A stretch of DNA of 64,000 nucleotides. It comes from Candidatus Kapaibacterium sp. (GTDB taxonomy: Bacteria; Bacteroidota; Ignavibacteria; Kapaibacteriales; NICIL-2). The notes beneath the pieces are model-generated. The model saw only the letters and a list, made by a program, of their open reading frames with translations. It did not search any database and was not told the DNA's origin. Position 1 is the stretch's first letter; every line of letters starts with the position of its first letter. The stretch covers positions 1,301,189 to 1,365,188 of the forward strand of contig BPHJ01000001.1 of the NCBI GenBank assembly GCA_026003475.1. Direction: 5' to 3'. This document shows positions 34,156 through 42,788 of the stretch, piece after piece. Position numbers and translations under genes: made by a program.

Positions 34156-34163
34156 CAAAGATA
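34156..34163 (-). promoter_or_regulatory. -7 element TATCTTTG upstream of wecB
   Basis: Exact TAnnTTTG on the minus strand followed by CGCC, 46 nt from the wecB GTG; a TTG lies 18 nt upstream of the TA, the best -33 candidate among the sites. Confidence 0.5.
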
Positions 34164-34170
34164 GCCGCCA

Positions 34171-36297
34171 TTGCTCACCAACAATCCTGGACAACCAACA
34201 GTGAACACGCTTCGGCGGTACCAGCTCCGCATTCTTCCACCGGCAATCCTTGTGCGGAAAGCCTTGCACCGACTTTCGGCACCACTGGTGCACCGATGGC
34301 GCAGCCGCAATGCCTTTCGCAGGCAACCCTACTCGACGGTGTTGGACTTACCGTGGGATGCATCGCACACAATAGCGCGTCACCTGACGCAATCAGTGCT
34401 GACCGACAACGCAACAGATGAGCGTGCGGCAATAGCTGCACACTGCGTGGAAGATCGGCTCCCGGTACTTGGTTGTGGCTGGATGCATCCGTGGCATGGT
34501 GTGGAGGTCCCCGGTTTCGAGGAATATTGTTACCACTACGACGGGATTCGTGCAGGCATGATCGAGCGGGGACAGTGGCTCTGCCAGCTTCTCCCTTCGT
34601 GTGCGGTGCCACGCGCCCAGTGGCTATGGAATTCCATCGAACGCTTGCATCACCGCCCGTTCGATTGGCAGCGGGATTTCAGGAGTGGGTACCGCTGGTC
34701 CGAGGCGTCGTGGCACCAAACAATCGCACTGGACGAAGTCGCCGGTGCAGACCCCAAAGTACCGTGGGAGTTGGGTCGCTTGCAACTACTTCCCCTGCTG
34801 GCGATGGAAGCTGCTGGTACGCATGATGTACCGTATCAGACACGACTCATCGAGCAGATCGAGACGCTCTTGCTCGACTTTGCTGCCCAGAACCCACCGG
34901 GTTTCGGCATCCAGTGGCGGTCGAGTATGGACGTCGCAATCCGACTTGCCAACATCCTCGTCACGCTCGACCTTGCCGCCGATCGTGGTATGCGCCGTTC
35001 AACAATCGAGGCAATGACGCTCTATGCCTACGACCACGCGCGTTTTGTCGCTGCAAACCTGGAGTGGTCCGAGGGGATGCGTGCCAATCATTACCTCGCG
35101 TGTGTTGCTGGGCTGGCCGTCGCAGCATCCTACTTCCCCGACTGCCGATGGACACAGGCGCTGCGCCGGTGGTGTGCCCAGCAACTGATTCGGGAAACAT
35201 TTTACCAGTTTCTGCCAGACGGTGGAAATTTCGAAGCATCCTTGGCCTATCACCGCTTGAGCGCGGAGATGCTTGCGTGGGCATACTGGTACTTGAGTCG
35301 CTTCGATCAAACACGCGCGATGCTCGAATCAACGCCCGGTATGCGCCAGCGGCTCGAGCACATCCTCCAATTCACGCTCGAAACCACCTGGAGCACTTTC
35401 GTTGCGCCCCAGATTGGCGACAATGACAGCGGACGTTTTCTCTGGCTTATCCCAACATGCGAATCGTGGATTCCACCTCATCGTTGGTACGGGATTGAGC
35501 GACCCTACTGCGCACAGCGAAGTCACGAGGAGACCTACCGCGTCCTCGAGGCTGCAGTGAATGCAGATTCATTACCGGTAACGCGAGAACATCGAGAGCA
35601 ACCAGCGAGATCACCGTGTTTTGTCGCACCAGACTTCGGTGTTGCAGTTGTTCGAGCCGGTCCGGCGGAGGTTTTGCTCCGTGCTGGCTCGATCGGTCAG
35701 TACGGAAAAGGCGGACACGCACACAACGATCAGCTCTCGATAACGTTAGCACTCGATGGATCCGAGGTGCTCGTTGATCCAGGCACCTACGTGTATTTAC
35801 CCTCACCTGCACTCCGCAATCGCTTTCGTTCAACGCAGATGCACAACACACTCGCCGTCGAAGGAATGGAGCAAAACGACTGGGCAAGTGGCAGGGGTGA
35901 AGCGCTCTTCTGGCTAACCAGTAACCGAGCCGATGCACGCATTCTCGTAGCGGAACCGACAGACCTCGTTGCCGAACATCGTGCATACGGCGTTCCATGC
36001 CGACGTCGCGTTCATCTCAGCGAGCACCGACTCCTCGTGCAGGATTGGTGCCCTGCACGGCTGGCGCACGTAGCATTCCATTTCCATCCGTCCGTTGAGC
36101 TTCGGCACGAGCGAGAAGCAATCGTTGCCGTCCACACTCACTGGGTTCTCCACTGCTTCTGGCAGGATGCAGCGATCGACGTTAGCCAGACACTCTACAG
36201 TCACTCCTATGGCATCTGTTGCAGCACACCCGTGCTCCGATTTCGACCGCAGGGGACAGCATTGGTGATTGAATTCCGCTGGGAGCGGCGCTCGTAA
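34171..36297 (+). CDS. heparinase II/III-like polysaccharide lyase family protein
   Basis: A 708-aa protein with an alpha/alpha-toroid N-terminal half (residues ~130-440, with WRSSMDVAIRLANIL, NHYLACVAGLAVAA and LPDGGNFEASLAYHRL) and a C-terminal beta-sandwich heparinase II/III domain. The latter contains the lyase-family block GKGGHAHNDQLSITLALDG near residue 515 (catalytic-type His and Asn), then LVDPGTYVYLPSP and TQMHNTLAV. No signal peptide is evident, as for many members located in polysaccharide biosynthesis loci. It lies between wecB (divergent) and a flippase, so it may act in capsule or exopolysaccharide maturation or turnover. The substrate is unknown; the start could also be the GTG at 34201. 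Confidence 0.85.
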   Translation: MLTNNPGQPTVNTLRRYQLRILPPAILVRKALHRLSAPLVHRWRSRNAFRRQPYSTVLDLPWDASHTIARHLTQSVLTDNATDERAAIAAHCVEDRLPVLGCGWMHPWHGVEVPGFEEYCYHYDGIRAGMIERGQWLCQLLPSCAVPRAQWLWNSIERLHHRPFDWQRDFRSGYRWSEASWHQTIALDEVAGADPKVPWELGRLQLLPLLAMEAAGTHDVPYQTRLIEQIETLLLDFAAQNPPGFGIQWRSSMDVAIRLANILVTLDLAADRGMRRSTIEAMTLYAYDHARFVAANLEWSEGMRANHYLACVAGLAVAASYFPDCRWTQALRRWCAQQLIRETFYQFLPDGGNFEASLAYHRLSAEMLAWAYWYLSRFDQTRAMLESTPGMRQRLEHILQFTLETTWSTFVAPQIGDNDSGRFLWLIPTCESWIPPHRWYGIERPYCAQRSHEETYRVLEAAVNADSLPVTREHREQPARSPCFVAPDFGVAVVRAGPAEVLLRAGSIGQYGKGGHAHNDQLSITLALDGSEVLVDPGTYVYLPSPALRNRFRSTQMHNTLAVEGMEQNDWASGRGEALFWLTSNRADARILVAEPTDLVAEHRAYGVPCRRRVHLSEHRLLVQDWCPARLAHVAFHFHPSVELRHEREAIVAVHTHWVLHCFWQDAAIDVSQTLYSHSYGICCSTPVLRFRPQGTALVIEFRWERRS

Positions 36298-36302
36298 GTT
36301 TG
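36295..36302 (+). promoter_or_regulatory. -7 element TAAGTTTG upstream of the flippase gene
   Basis: Exact TAnnTTTG followed by CAGC; it overlaps the stop codon of the heparinase-like gene and lies 28 nt before the ATG at 36331. Confidence 0.5.
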
Positions 36303-36330
36303 CAGCGGCATTTATCACCCTACCACATCC

Positions 36331-37656
36331 ATGCAATTCCGAAAGCACGTACCGTTGCTCTCATGGACCGCAGGCGACAAAGTGCTGTTTTTCGGCTATG
36401 GCATCGTTACGTGGCTCCAGATTCGCGCGCTGGCACCCGAAGAGTACGGCTTAGCAGCGCAACTACTCACGCTGCAGGCATGGATTGCAATTGTTGCTGA
36501 GGGTTCGTTGCTCCAAAGCGTGATTCAATACGGTCAAGACACCACCGAACGCGGCCGCGTAAATTTTCTGGCGTTTGTGCTCCACGGCTGCTTTACACTG
36601 GGGATAGCAACGACAATTGCGCTGGGTGGGAACGTCCTTGCGCGGTTGTTCGACGAGCCGCGTTTTGGTAATGTGGCAGCGGTGCTTCCACTCTACTGCG
36701 CGCTTGGCATCCCACGTTCCTATGCGCTGAAGCTCCTCCAGCGAGAATTGCGCGCGCGGGATGTTTTCTTGACCAACGCTGCGTGGCTGGGAAGCTGCAC
36801 CGCGCTCACGATTGTGATGCTCTGGCGTGGGACACTCGATCGCTTCGAGGATATGGCGCTGATAGCATGCGGTGGTATGGCTATCGGTTCAGCAGTAGGG
36901 TTGATTCTGGCTGCTGATTTGATCCGCTGGTCACTCCAAGGATCGCTCCGTCTGGGCGCGGTGCTTCGCTTTAGTCTTCCCCAAGCGGTGATGATGGCGC
37001 TTGCTACAAGCGTCCGCCAACTCGATCTTTTTCTGGTGCAGCTGTTCTTTTCCACCCGTGCTGCTGGGATGTACAACGCAGCTAAGATGCTCTACCGTGT
37101 CTTCGAGACCGGTGCCGATGCAGCCAGTTGGCTGATGTATCCAACAGCTGTTCGACTTCTCCACCAGGAGCGTCTCGATGAACTCCGCGCCGTGATCGGC
37201 AAGGCGCTGGTTGTGCAGATGGCAATTGCTATTGGCTGCGTGGGCATACTTGAGCTTGGTGGCTCGGCTATAGTGGTAAGCTTTTTGGGAACTCGCTATG
37301 CCGAAACCAGCGCAATGTTCAACGTCATGGCAATTGGGGCGTTGTTCCTTCCGTTTGCAATGCTCCAGTCGGTGCATTTAGCCCTGCATCGGGTTGATCG
37401 CTTGCTTGCGATCACCGCCATTGGTGTTGGCGCAGCACTGGGAGCATATCTGGCCAGCGGCATCGCAGGTGCGCTCTGGCTCATCGGGAGTGGTGTTGTC
37501 GTCTACGCAGCAGTAACAGCACTGTTGTTCTGGTTCACATTGCACAGCGACGGAATCATTCGATCGCGAGACGTTCGGCATGTACTGCTGGATCTTCGCA
37601 ACGACCTGGGCGCAGTGATGCGCCAGCGTCTACGTATCACCCCACGATCGGAGTAA
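36331..37656 (+). CDS. polysaccharide flippase-like membrane protein (Wzx/PST family)
   Basis: A 441-aa integral membrane protein with about 12 transmembrane helices and the MOP-superfamily layout: an N-terminal Arg-Lys-rich start, the EEYGLAAQLLTLQAW segment after helix 1, FSLPQAVMMALATSVRQLDLFLVQLFFS in the middle, and AAGMYNAAKMLYRV following. Members flip lipid-linked oligosaccharides across the inner membrane. The neighbouring wecB and heparinase-like genes support a surface-polysaccharide role. No glycosyltransferase or polymerase is adjacent. It precedes an FtsX-like gene by 6 bp. Confidence 0.83.
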   Translation: MQFRKHVPLLSWTAGDKVLFFGYGIVTWLQIRALAPEEYGLAAQLLTLQAWIAIVAEGSLLQSVIQYGQDTTERGRVNFLAFVLHGCFTLGIATTIALGGNVLARLFDEPRFGNVAAVLPLYCALGIPRSYALKLLQRELRARDVFLTNAAWLGSCTALTIVMLWRGTLDRFEDMALIACGGMAIGSAVGLILAADLIRWSLQGSLRLGAVLRFSLPQAVMMALATSVRQLDLFLVQLFFSTRAAGMYNAAKMLYRVFETGADAASWLMYPTAVRLLHQERLDELRAVIGKALVVQMAIAIGCVGILELGGSAIVVSFLGTRYAETSAMFNVMAIGALFLPFAMLQSVHLALHRVDRLLAITAIGVGAALGAYLASGIAGALWLIGSGVVVYAAVTALLFWFTLHSDGIIRSRDVRHVLLDLRNDLGAVMRQRLRITPRSE

Positions 37657-37662
37657 CGCACG

Positions 37663-38499
37663 ATGATTGCAGTATGGTTTGCTTGGCAGCTTGGGAAGCA
37701 GTATCTCTGGCGCTCCTTCCAAATTGCATTGATGGCAGCAACCATGATCGTTGCTGCGCTTGCTGCCTATGCGTGGCTTGACCATGAGCAGCGAAATCTC
37801 GATGCAGAAAAACGTCGGCTCAGCGTTGCCTTAGTGATCTACCCCACCGAGGGCTCAAGCGGTGCTGGTGAATTGGCCAGCGATCTACGTGCCTTGGCAC
37901 CGGAGTTGGTTGCACGTGTTGAGGTCGACAGCGATTCTGTCCTTGCCGAACGCTTGCAATCGCGCTATGGCATGGCGATAGGCGATATCGCTCAAGACAG
38001 TCTTCTACCGACCGTCCTCCGGGTGTATTTCCATCCGGAGCAGCTCAGTCAAGCATCATTTACGGCGTTCATTGAGCAATGCAATGCGATCACCGAAGTT
38101 GGCACTATGCAGTACCCACTGGCTACGGTCACGCGTATTTTCCAACGGCAGCAGGAGCTGTGGTGGACTCAGGCAGCCCTGGCAAGTGGTTGGCTGGTGC
38201 TGGGCATTTTCGTTTGGTGGCTTCACCTCCGCGTGACGCTTCCCTTGGATGCTCGAAGCAATCGAACGTTGGAGCTTCTCGGCGCACCAGCTGGAATGGC
38301 CCGGCGCGTCCGGATGGTGTATGCTGGAACTGCATCCGTGCTCGGTATTGCTGTAGCAACTGCGATCGTCATCGCAGTGAGCGTTCTCCTTCCACACAGC
38401 CTGCGGCACGGGCTGGGATTCTACGGAGTAGGAAGTGCCATCGCAATAGCAACGCTGGCGATAGTCCTGGCAATCAGCCTAGTCTCGAAGCCAAGCTAA
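37663..38499 (+). CDS. FtsX-like membrane protein
   Basis: A 278-aa protein with one N-terminal transmembrane helix (residues ~18-38), an extracytoplasmic domain of ~130 residues, and three C-terminal helices (about 170-190, 220-245, 255-275). This is the FtsX/MacB-type topology. The periplasmic region with VEVDSDSVLAERLQSRYG and SLLPTVLRVYFHPEQL resembles the FtsX extracellular domain, which regulates peptidoglycan hydrolases with the ATPase FtsE. ftsE is not adjacent, and the cytoplasmic loop is the divergent RTLELLGAPAGMARR. I rate FtsX as likely but not certain; a related permease-fold protein is the alternative. Confidence 0.65.
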   Translation: MIAVWFAWQLGKQYLWRSFQIALMAATMIVAALAAYAWLDHEQRNLDAEKRRLSVALVIYPTEGSSGAGELASDLRALAPELVARVEVDSDSVLAERLQSRYGMAIGDIAQDSLLPTVLRVYFHPEQLSQASFTAFIEQCNAITEVGTMQYPLATVTRIFQRQQELWWTQAALASGWLVLGIFVWWLHLRVTLPLDARSNRTLELLGAPAGMARRVRMVYAGTASVLGIAVATAIVIAVSVLLPHSLRHGLGFYGVGSAIAIATLAIVLAISLVSKPS

Positions 38500-38525
38500 A
38501 GCCCCATGCAGCCCCGTGGGTCGGG

Positions 38526-38972
38526 TTAGCGCTTTTGTCCTTGGCTTTGCTGGGGAGATGCCGAAGCATAGAGCGCCTGCTTGACTGCCTGGAAACGCTC
38601 AGCAGCAGAGCCGGGAATACTGGCACGCTGGAACAGTGTCAGGAAATTATTGGCCGTCAGTAGGTTCATTTCAATCGTCACGGGGTCGGACTCCGTCTTT
38701 TTTGCCTTCTGTGCCTCCTGTGCTGCCTTGACAAGCACGTTCTTGACGTCAAGGAATGCTTCGACCTCGTTGCCCTTGATCTCCACCGTGTTGAGAACGT
38801 TGATGGCAAAGAGCACGTCCCCGAGCGTCATCGTCGGCTTGAGGATGGTGTTTTGTGGTGAAGGTTGCTCTGTCGTCAGTGTTGTCTGTTGCTGTTGTTG
38901 CTGCGCAATGGAAACAGAGGTCAGCACCGTCGCCAGTACGACACTTGCAAGAATTGCACGAAACAGTTGCAT
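38526..38972 (-). CDS. small exported protein of unknown function downstream of PorQ
   Basis: A 148-aa protein with a signal peptide (residues 1-22, ending SIAQ) followed by a glutamine-rich linker (QQQQQQTTL). The mature region is a predicted mix of helices: LGDVLFAINVLNTVEIKGNE, AFLDVKNVLVKAAQEA and MNLLTANNFLTLFQRASI. No family is recognised. It lies 49 bp after the PorQ gene on the same strand, with a possible hairpin at 39003-39018 between them. The ATG at 38972 is chosen because the longer frame has a non-signal N-terminus. It converges on the FtsX-like gene. Confidence 0.6.
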   Translation of the reverse strand: MQLFRAILASVVLATVLTSVSIAQQQQQQTTLTTEQPSPQNTILKPTMTLGDVLFAINVLNTVEIKGNEVEAFLDVKNVLVKAAQEAQKAKKTESDPVTIEMNLLTANNFLTLFQRASIPGSAAERFQAVKQALYASASPQQSQGQKR

Positions 38973-39002
38973 CGAACCAAATACAAGTGGTGAAACAAAT
39001 GC

Positions 39003-39018
39003 TTCCCCAATCGGGGAA
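39003..39018 (-). terminator. short GC hairpin between the PorQ gene and the exported protein gene
   Basis: Perfect 6-bp inverted repeat ttcccc/ggggaa with a 4-nt loop, starting 3 nt after the PorQ stop. There is no downstream T run on the minus strand, so it may be an attenuating or mRNA-end structure rather than a classical terminator. Confidence 0.3.
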
Positions 39019-39021
39019 AAA

Positions 39022-39975
39022 TTACTCGCCAAGGAACGAATCCAGCAACAGTGTACACGAAAGGCGATGCACCAGTGCTGGAGCACTCAAGGTGGTCATC
39101 GTGTAATCGAGCGTCACAGTGCGCAGCACCACGCCCGCTCCGATACCAAAACCGGTCAAGAACGACGCCGTCGCTGACGATTGTGTCGAGCGAATACCGT
39201 TGTCGTATCCCAACCGTAACTGAACGCTTTTGCCGATCGAGAGCTCGCCGCCGAGTGCGAAATTGCGCAACCGCTCACCGAGTGATTGCCCTTGTTCTGC
39301 CAACCGCGTCAAGCTGACGTTGACCAGCAGTGGCAACCCGCGCAAGCGATGGCTGACCCCCAGCCGGACATCGGTCGGCAATGTGGCGTTCTCGCCATTG
39401 GTCGTAGCAAGGTTGACGCCGACATACCGCACCGACAACCCGATCGCGGTCCGAATGCGTGGCAGATCGTAGAACAGTCCGCCACTGACCTGGAGTGCAC
39501 TGGCGGCGCGACGGTCAATCGTTGTCTGCACGTAGCCGAGCGTCACACCGTAGTAGGCATTGGAATCAATCGCATTGGCATAGGACAGATTGAGCGCAAC
39601 CTGTGAGGCACCGAACGTCCCAATGGCATTGCCTACGGCATCAGTTCGAGTGAAAGAGCCAAAGCTGGTGAACGCAACGCTGGTACCCCAGGCTCCACTC
39701 CCAATGCGCCCGACGTATGCAGCCACCCCCGAATTGATGTCGAGCACATGCTTGGTTACCGTCAGCGAAAGTGCATGCTCGGGCACCGTTGGTAGTGTTG
39801 CAGGATTGTAGAGCTGGGCGGAGGCATCTCCACTAATGGCGACAAATGCACCCGCAAGTCCTGCTGCTCGCGCACTCTCGGTGGAACGCAGAAAATCGAA
39901 CGGCGAAAGGGTCTGCGCTCCAAGTGTGCACGTGGCCACCAGGCATACCATACCAACCCAACCAAACACGCTCAT
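39022..39975 (-). CDS. porQ: PorQ-like type IX secretion system outer-membrane protein
   Basis: A 317-aa beta-barrel protein of the PorV/PorQ (FadL-like) family. Signal peptide at residues 1-20 (ending LGAQT), then FDFLRSTESARAAGLAGAFVAISGD and YNPATLP, which are the family signatures, followed by an amphipathic strand series with FGSFTRTDAVGNAIGTFGA near residue 110, characteristic of PorQ. PorQ is a T9SS accessory protein found with PorV and PorZ, which complete cargo attachment. Its presence fits the three T9SS cargo proteins in the window. The start at 39975 overlaps the thioesterase stop (ATGA). PorV cannot be fully excluded. Confidence 0.75.
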   Translation of the reverse strand: MSVFGWVGMVCLVATCTLGAQTLSPFDFLRSTESARAAGLAGAFVAISGDASAQLYNPATLPTVPEHALSLTVTKHVLDINSGVAAYVGRIGSGAWGTSVAFTSFGSFTRTDAVGNAIGTFGASQVALNLSYANAIDSNAYYGVTLGYVQTTIDRRAASALQVSGGLFYDLPRIRTAIGLSVRYVGVNLATTNGENATLPTDVRLGVSHRLRGLPLLVNVSLTRLAEQGQSLGERLRNFALGGELSIGKSVQLRLGYDNGIRSTQSSATASFLTGFGIGAGVVLRTVTLDYTMTTLSAPALVHRLSCTLLLDSFLGE

Positions 39976-40400
39976 TGTATCGTTTGCTGCAATCGTTCGA
40001 AGAACCATCGCGGCGGCCGGACCGCGCGCCGATCACTACGACGGACAAAACTATGGATTGTGTACCCATCGGCAATCAGCACAGTATCCCGTAGAATCCG
40101 ATACTCGAGCCGTAACGTTGCAGCATACTGCACGCGGTAAGTCGTTTCAATCGTCAGCAGATCGTCGTAGAATGCCGGTTGGCGGTAGTTCACATGCGCT
40201 TCGAGCACCGGAAGCAGAAAACCCTCCGCTTCCAACTCAACATACGGCACACCAGCATGCCGCAGCAGCTCCGTCCGACCAATCTCGAAGAGTCGGAGAT
40301 AGTGACCGTTGTACATGTACTCCATGCGATCGGTATCGGCGTAGCGGACGCGGTAGGGATGCTCATTCCGAAGCATGGGTGCGTCGGTAGTACCGCTCAT
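39972..40400 (-). CDS. acyl-CoA thioesterase, hotdog fold (4-hydroxybenzoyl-CoA thioesterase/YbgC-like)
   Basis: A 142-aa single-hotdog protein. YRVRYADTDRMEYMYNGHYLRLFEIGRTELLR (residues ~16-47) holds the catalytic Asp of the YbgC/4HBT class (RYADTD), and the long helix is followed by beta strands VEAHVNYRQPAFYDDLLTI. Members hydrolyse acyl-CoA or help recycle phospholipid acyl groups. It lies between parB (6-bp gap) and PorQ (4-nt overlap). The substrate is not predictable. Confidence 0.88.
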   Translation of the reverse strand: MSGTTDAPMLRNEHPYRVRYADTDRMEYMYNGHYLRLFEIGRTELLRHAGVPYVELEAEGFLLPVLEAHVNYRQPAFYDDLLTIETTYRVQYAATLRLEYRILRDTVLIADGYTIHSFVRRSDRRAVRPPRWFFERLQQTIQ

Positions 40401-40406
40401 CGGGGC

Positions 40407-41384
40407 CTACGGTCGAATCGAACGTTCAATGAGGACAAACAGATCAAGCAGGCGCTCCAAATCCTCGATTGAGTAAAAGTCAATTTCAATCGTGCCAGAG
40501 CCAACCGACGACTTTGTTTTGACGCGAACATTGGTGGCGAAAATGGCGCGGAGCTGGCGCTCGATTTCACCAAGGGTGGATTGCACCTCTGCCGATTCGG
40601 CTGCCACGGTTGGTTTCTTGACAACTTGCTTGCCGTTGTCATACCGAATTTTTCCGAGCTCCACGTCCCGCACCAGTGCTTCCGTTGCGCGGACCGAGAG
40701 ATCCTTGGCGATGATGTCGGCAAGAACTCGTTCTTGCAGAGAGCGATCTCCAAGCGCAAGCAACGCGCGTGCGTGGCCCATCGTGATCTTCTTTGTTCGG
40801 AGAGCATCCTGCACTGGTTCGCTCAGCTTGAGCAAGCGCAGAAAGTTGGTTACGGTCGAACGATCCTTCCCCACTTTGGCAGCAACTTCTTCTTGGGTCA
40901 GGTGGCACTCCTCGATGAGCCGTTGGTAGCCAAGCGCAACTTCGATGGGATTGAGATTTTCCCGCTGAACATTCTCGATGAGCGCCAGCTCGAGCATATC
41001 GGTATCACGCTCGACGTCGAGAATGTAAGCCGGGATCATGGTCAACCCTGCTTCGATTGAAGCACGGACCCGGCGTTCGCCGGCGATGAGTTCGTATCCA
41101 TCATCAACGCGACGCACCGTAATCGGTTGGATGACGCCTTTTTCTTTGATGCTGCGCGTGAGTTCTTCCAGCGCACCGGCATCGAAATCCTGGCGCGGTT
41201 GATAGCGATTCGGGCGCACTTTGGTGATCTCGATCAGCGCCGTTGCTCCCGTGACCGTGCCATCGTCCACAATGAGTGCACCCGGATTCTCGATCGGAGG
41301 CAGTTCACGCGGGATGAGCGCCCCTAAACCCTTCCCCAGACCAATCGGTTTGCTCTTTTTCATGGCAGATGATTGCTCGATCAT
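40407..41384 (-). CDS. parB: chromosome partitioning protein ParB/Spo0J family
   Basis: CTP-dependent DNA clamp that loads at parS and organises the origin region. 325 aa: a basic N-terminus ([14 protein letters not shown]), the ParB N-terminal CTPase domain with [10 protein letters not shown] and [12 protein letters not shown] (the GERR/RxR box), [14 protein letters not shown], a helix-turn-helix segment [23 protein letters not shown], and a C-terminal dimerisation region. The start at 41384 overlaps the parA stop (ATGA); the Met seven codons later is also plausible. No full parS 16-mer was seen near it. GxxGxGxxI is intact. Confidence 0.95.
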   Translation of the reverse strand: MIEQSSAMKKSKPIGLGKGLGALIPRELPPIENPGALIVDDGTVTGATALIEITKVRPNRYQPRQDFDAGALEELTRSIKEKGVIQPITVRRVDDGYELIAGERRVRASIEAGLTMIPAYILDVERDTDMLELALIENVQRENLNPIEVALGYQRLIEECHLTQEEVAAKVGKDRSTVTNFLRLLKLSEPVQDALRTKKITMGHARALLALGDRSLQERVLADIIAKDLSVRATEALVRDVELGKIRYDNGKQVVKKPTVAAESAEVQSTLGEIERQLRAIFATNVRVKTKSSVGSGTIEIDFYSIEDLERLLDLFVLIERSIRP

Positions 41385-42187
41385 TGTTGGACGTGTGCAG
41401 CATAGTGGGACGAATGGTGGAGCTGTGGATTTCGCTCCATGATTTCACGAGCAAGGTCGAGGTAGTTCCGCGCTCCAAGGCTAAGCGCATCGTAGAGCAG
41501 CACCGGTTTACCATGGCTTGGCGCTTCCGATAGGCGCACGTTACGGCTGATGACCGTTGTGCAGGCTTTCTCTTGGAAGTGCTTCCGCACTTCTTCGACC
41601 ACTTGGTTCGACAGACGAAGGCGACTGTCGTACATCGTCAGCAACACCCCTTCGATGTCAAGTTGTGGGTTCAAATGCCGACGCACGATCGAGATGGTAT
41701 GGAGCAGTTGCCCCAGTCCCTCGAGTGCGTAGTACTCACACTGCACAGGAATCAAGACCGAATCGGCTGCGGTGAGTGCGTTGAGTGTCAGCAAACCCAG
41801 CGATGGCGGGCAATCAATCAGGATGTAGGTGTACTTGCGGCGCACTTGTTCGAGCGCGTTCCGAAGAATGTTCTCGCGTCGGGGAAAGTCCACTAACTCG
41901 ATTTCTGCACCGACCAGGTTGATATGCGAAGGCACCAGCTCTAAAAAAGGCATCGCAGTCGGTAGCACAACCTCGCTGATAGTTGCGTTTCCCACGAGCA
42001 CGTCGTAAATCGTGCGATCCAGTTGGCGGGTGTCAATTCCTAACCCGTTCGATGCGTTTGCTTGTGGATCAATGTCAATGAGCAACGTCGGTTGCTCTGC
42101 TGCCGCAAGCGATGCGGCAAGGTTGACGGCAGTGGTGGTTTTTCCCACCCCACCTTTTTGATTGGCAATCGTCACAACTTTACCCAT
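41381..42187 (-). CDS. parA: chromosome partitioning ATPase ParA/Soj
   Basis: Walker-type ATPase that moves ParB-bound DNA. 268 aa. The N-terminus [18 protein letters not shown] carries the deviant Walker A motif (KGGVGKT, signature lysine included), followed by [11 protein letters not shown] and [17 protein letters not shown]. Length and motifs fit chromosomal Soj. The frame is open upstream, but the ATG at 42187 gives the canonical start. It overlaps the NUDIX gene by 8 nt and parB by 4 nt. The presence of both parA and parB means the window is from the chromosome or a chromosome-like replicon. Confidence 0.95.
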   Translation of the reverse strand: MGKVVTIANQKGGVGKTTTAVNLAASLAAAEQPTLLIDIDPQANASNGLGIDTRQLDRTIYDVLVGNATISEVVLPTAMPFLELVPSHINLVGAEIELVDFPRRENILRNALEQVRRKYTYILIDCPPSLGLLTLNALTAADSVLIPVQCEYYALEGLGQLLHTISIVRRHLNPQLDIEGVLLTMYDSRLRLSNQVVEEVRKHFQEKACTTVISRNVRLSEAPSHGKPVLLYDALSLGARNYLDLAREIMERNPQLHHSSHYAAHVQQ

Positions 42188-42788
42188 CACTACCTCCATG
42201 TCCATGTTCAACCGGTAGTGCATGAAGCCGAAACAGTGTCCATGCAGCCAAAATGATCGAGTGTTGGATTTGTCCAGTGGCAATATGGCGGTCAACGTCT
42301 TCGGGTGACATCTCGACAACTTCGAGCACCTCATGCGCATCCCACTGCGGCGCGGCAAGCAATTGACAGCCGTACCAAACGTAGGACAAACACCGAGTGC
42401 TCATGAATGCTGGATTGGGCCGTTGGATTCCCAGCAGGTGGAGTGTGCTCGGACTGCCGCAGTAGCCGGTTTCTTCTTGGCATTCACGCATGGCTGCGGC
42501 GGCGGGATCTTCAGCCTCAGCGGCAACACCTCCAGGAAATTCCAGCGTCACCTGGTCAATACCATGGCGATATTGCCGCACCATGACGACTGTGCCTGCT
42601 GTCGTGATGGGAATGACATTGACCCAAACCGGTGTATGCAGCACCAAGAACTCCGCCGTATCGCCATTGATGGGATGCTGCCGCTTGATCCATTCCGCAT
42701 CGAAGAGCCGAAAGTTTCCGATACTCCGCCGCTGGAGCGTCTTCCACTGGAGAGCTGGGAATGAATGTTCGACAGCCGGAGAGTTCAT
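42180..42788 (-). CDS. NUDIX hydrolase, ADP-ribose pyrophosphatase-like
   Basis: Hydrolyses a nucleoside diphosphate linked to another moiety. 202 aa. The Nudix box is at about residues 90-112: [24 protein letters not shown], matching G-x5-E-x7-R-E-U-x-E-E-x-G-U. The upstream [17 protein letters not shown] block is typical of ADP-ribose pyrophosphatases (NudF-like). The ATG at 42788 shares one base with the stop of the DNA glycosylase (TGATG). An exact TAnnTTTG element lies 29 nt upstream inside the glycosylase gene. Confidence 0.85.
   Translation of the reverse strand: MNSPAVEHSFPALQWKTLQRRSIGNFRLFDAEWIKRQHPINGDTAEFLVLHTPVWVNVIPITTAGTVVMVRQYRHGIDQVTLEFPGGVAAEAEDPAAAAMRECQEETGYCGSPSTLHLLGIQRPNPAFMSTRCLSYVWYGCQLLAAPQWDAHEVLEVVEMSPEDVDRHIATGQIQHSIILAAWTLFRLHALPVEHGHGGSDG

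Noticed and set aside
33355-34164. 269-codon plus-strand frame opposite wecB
   Set aside because: wecB carries all family motifs on the minus strand; the frame also runs through the divergent promoter region.
40407-42187. parS site next to parAB
   Set aside because: I found no full TGTTTCAC-GTGAAACA palindrome in or near the genes, only half-sites elsewhere.
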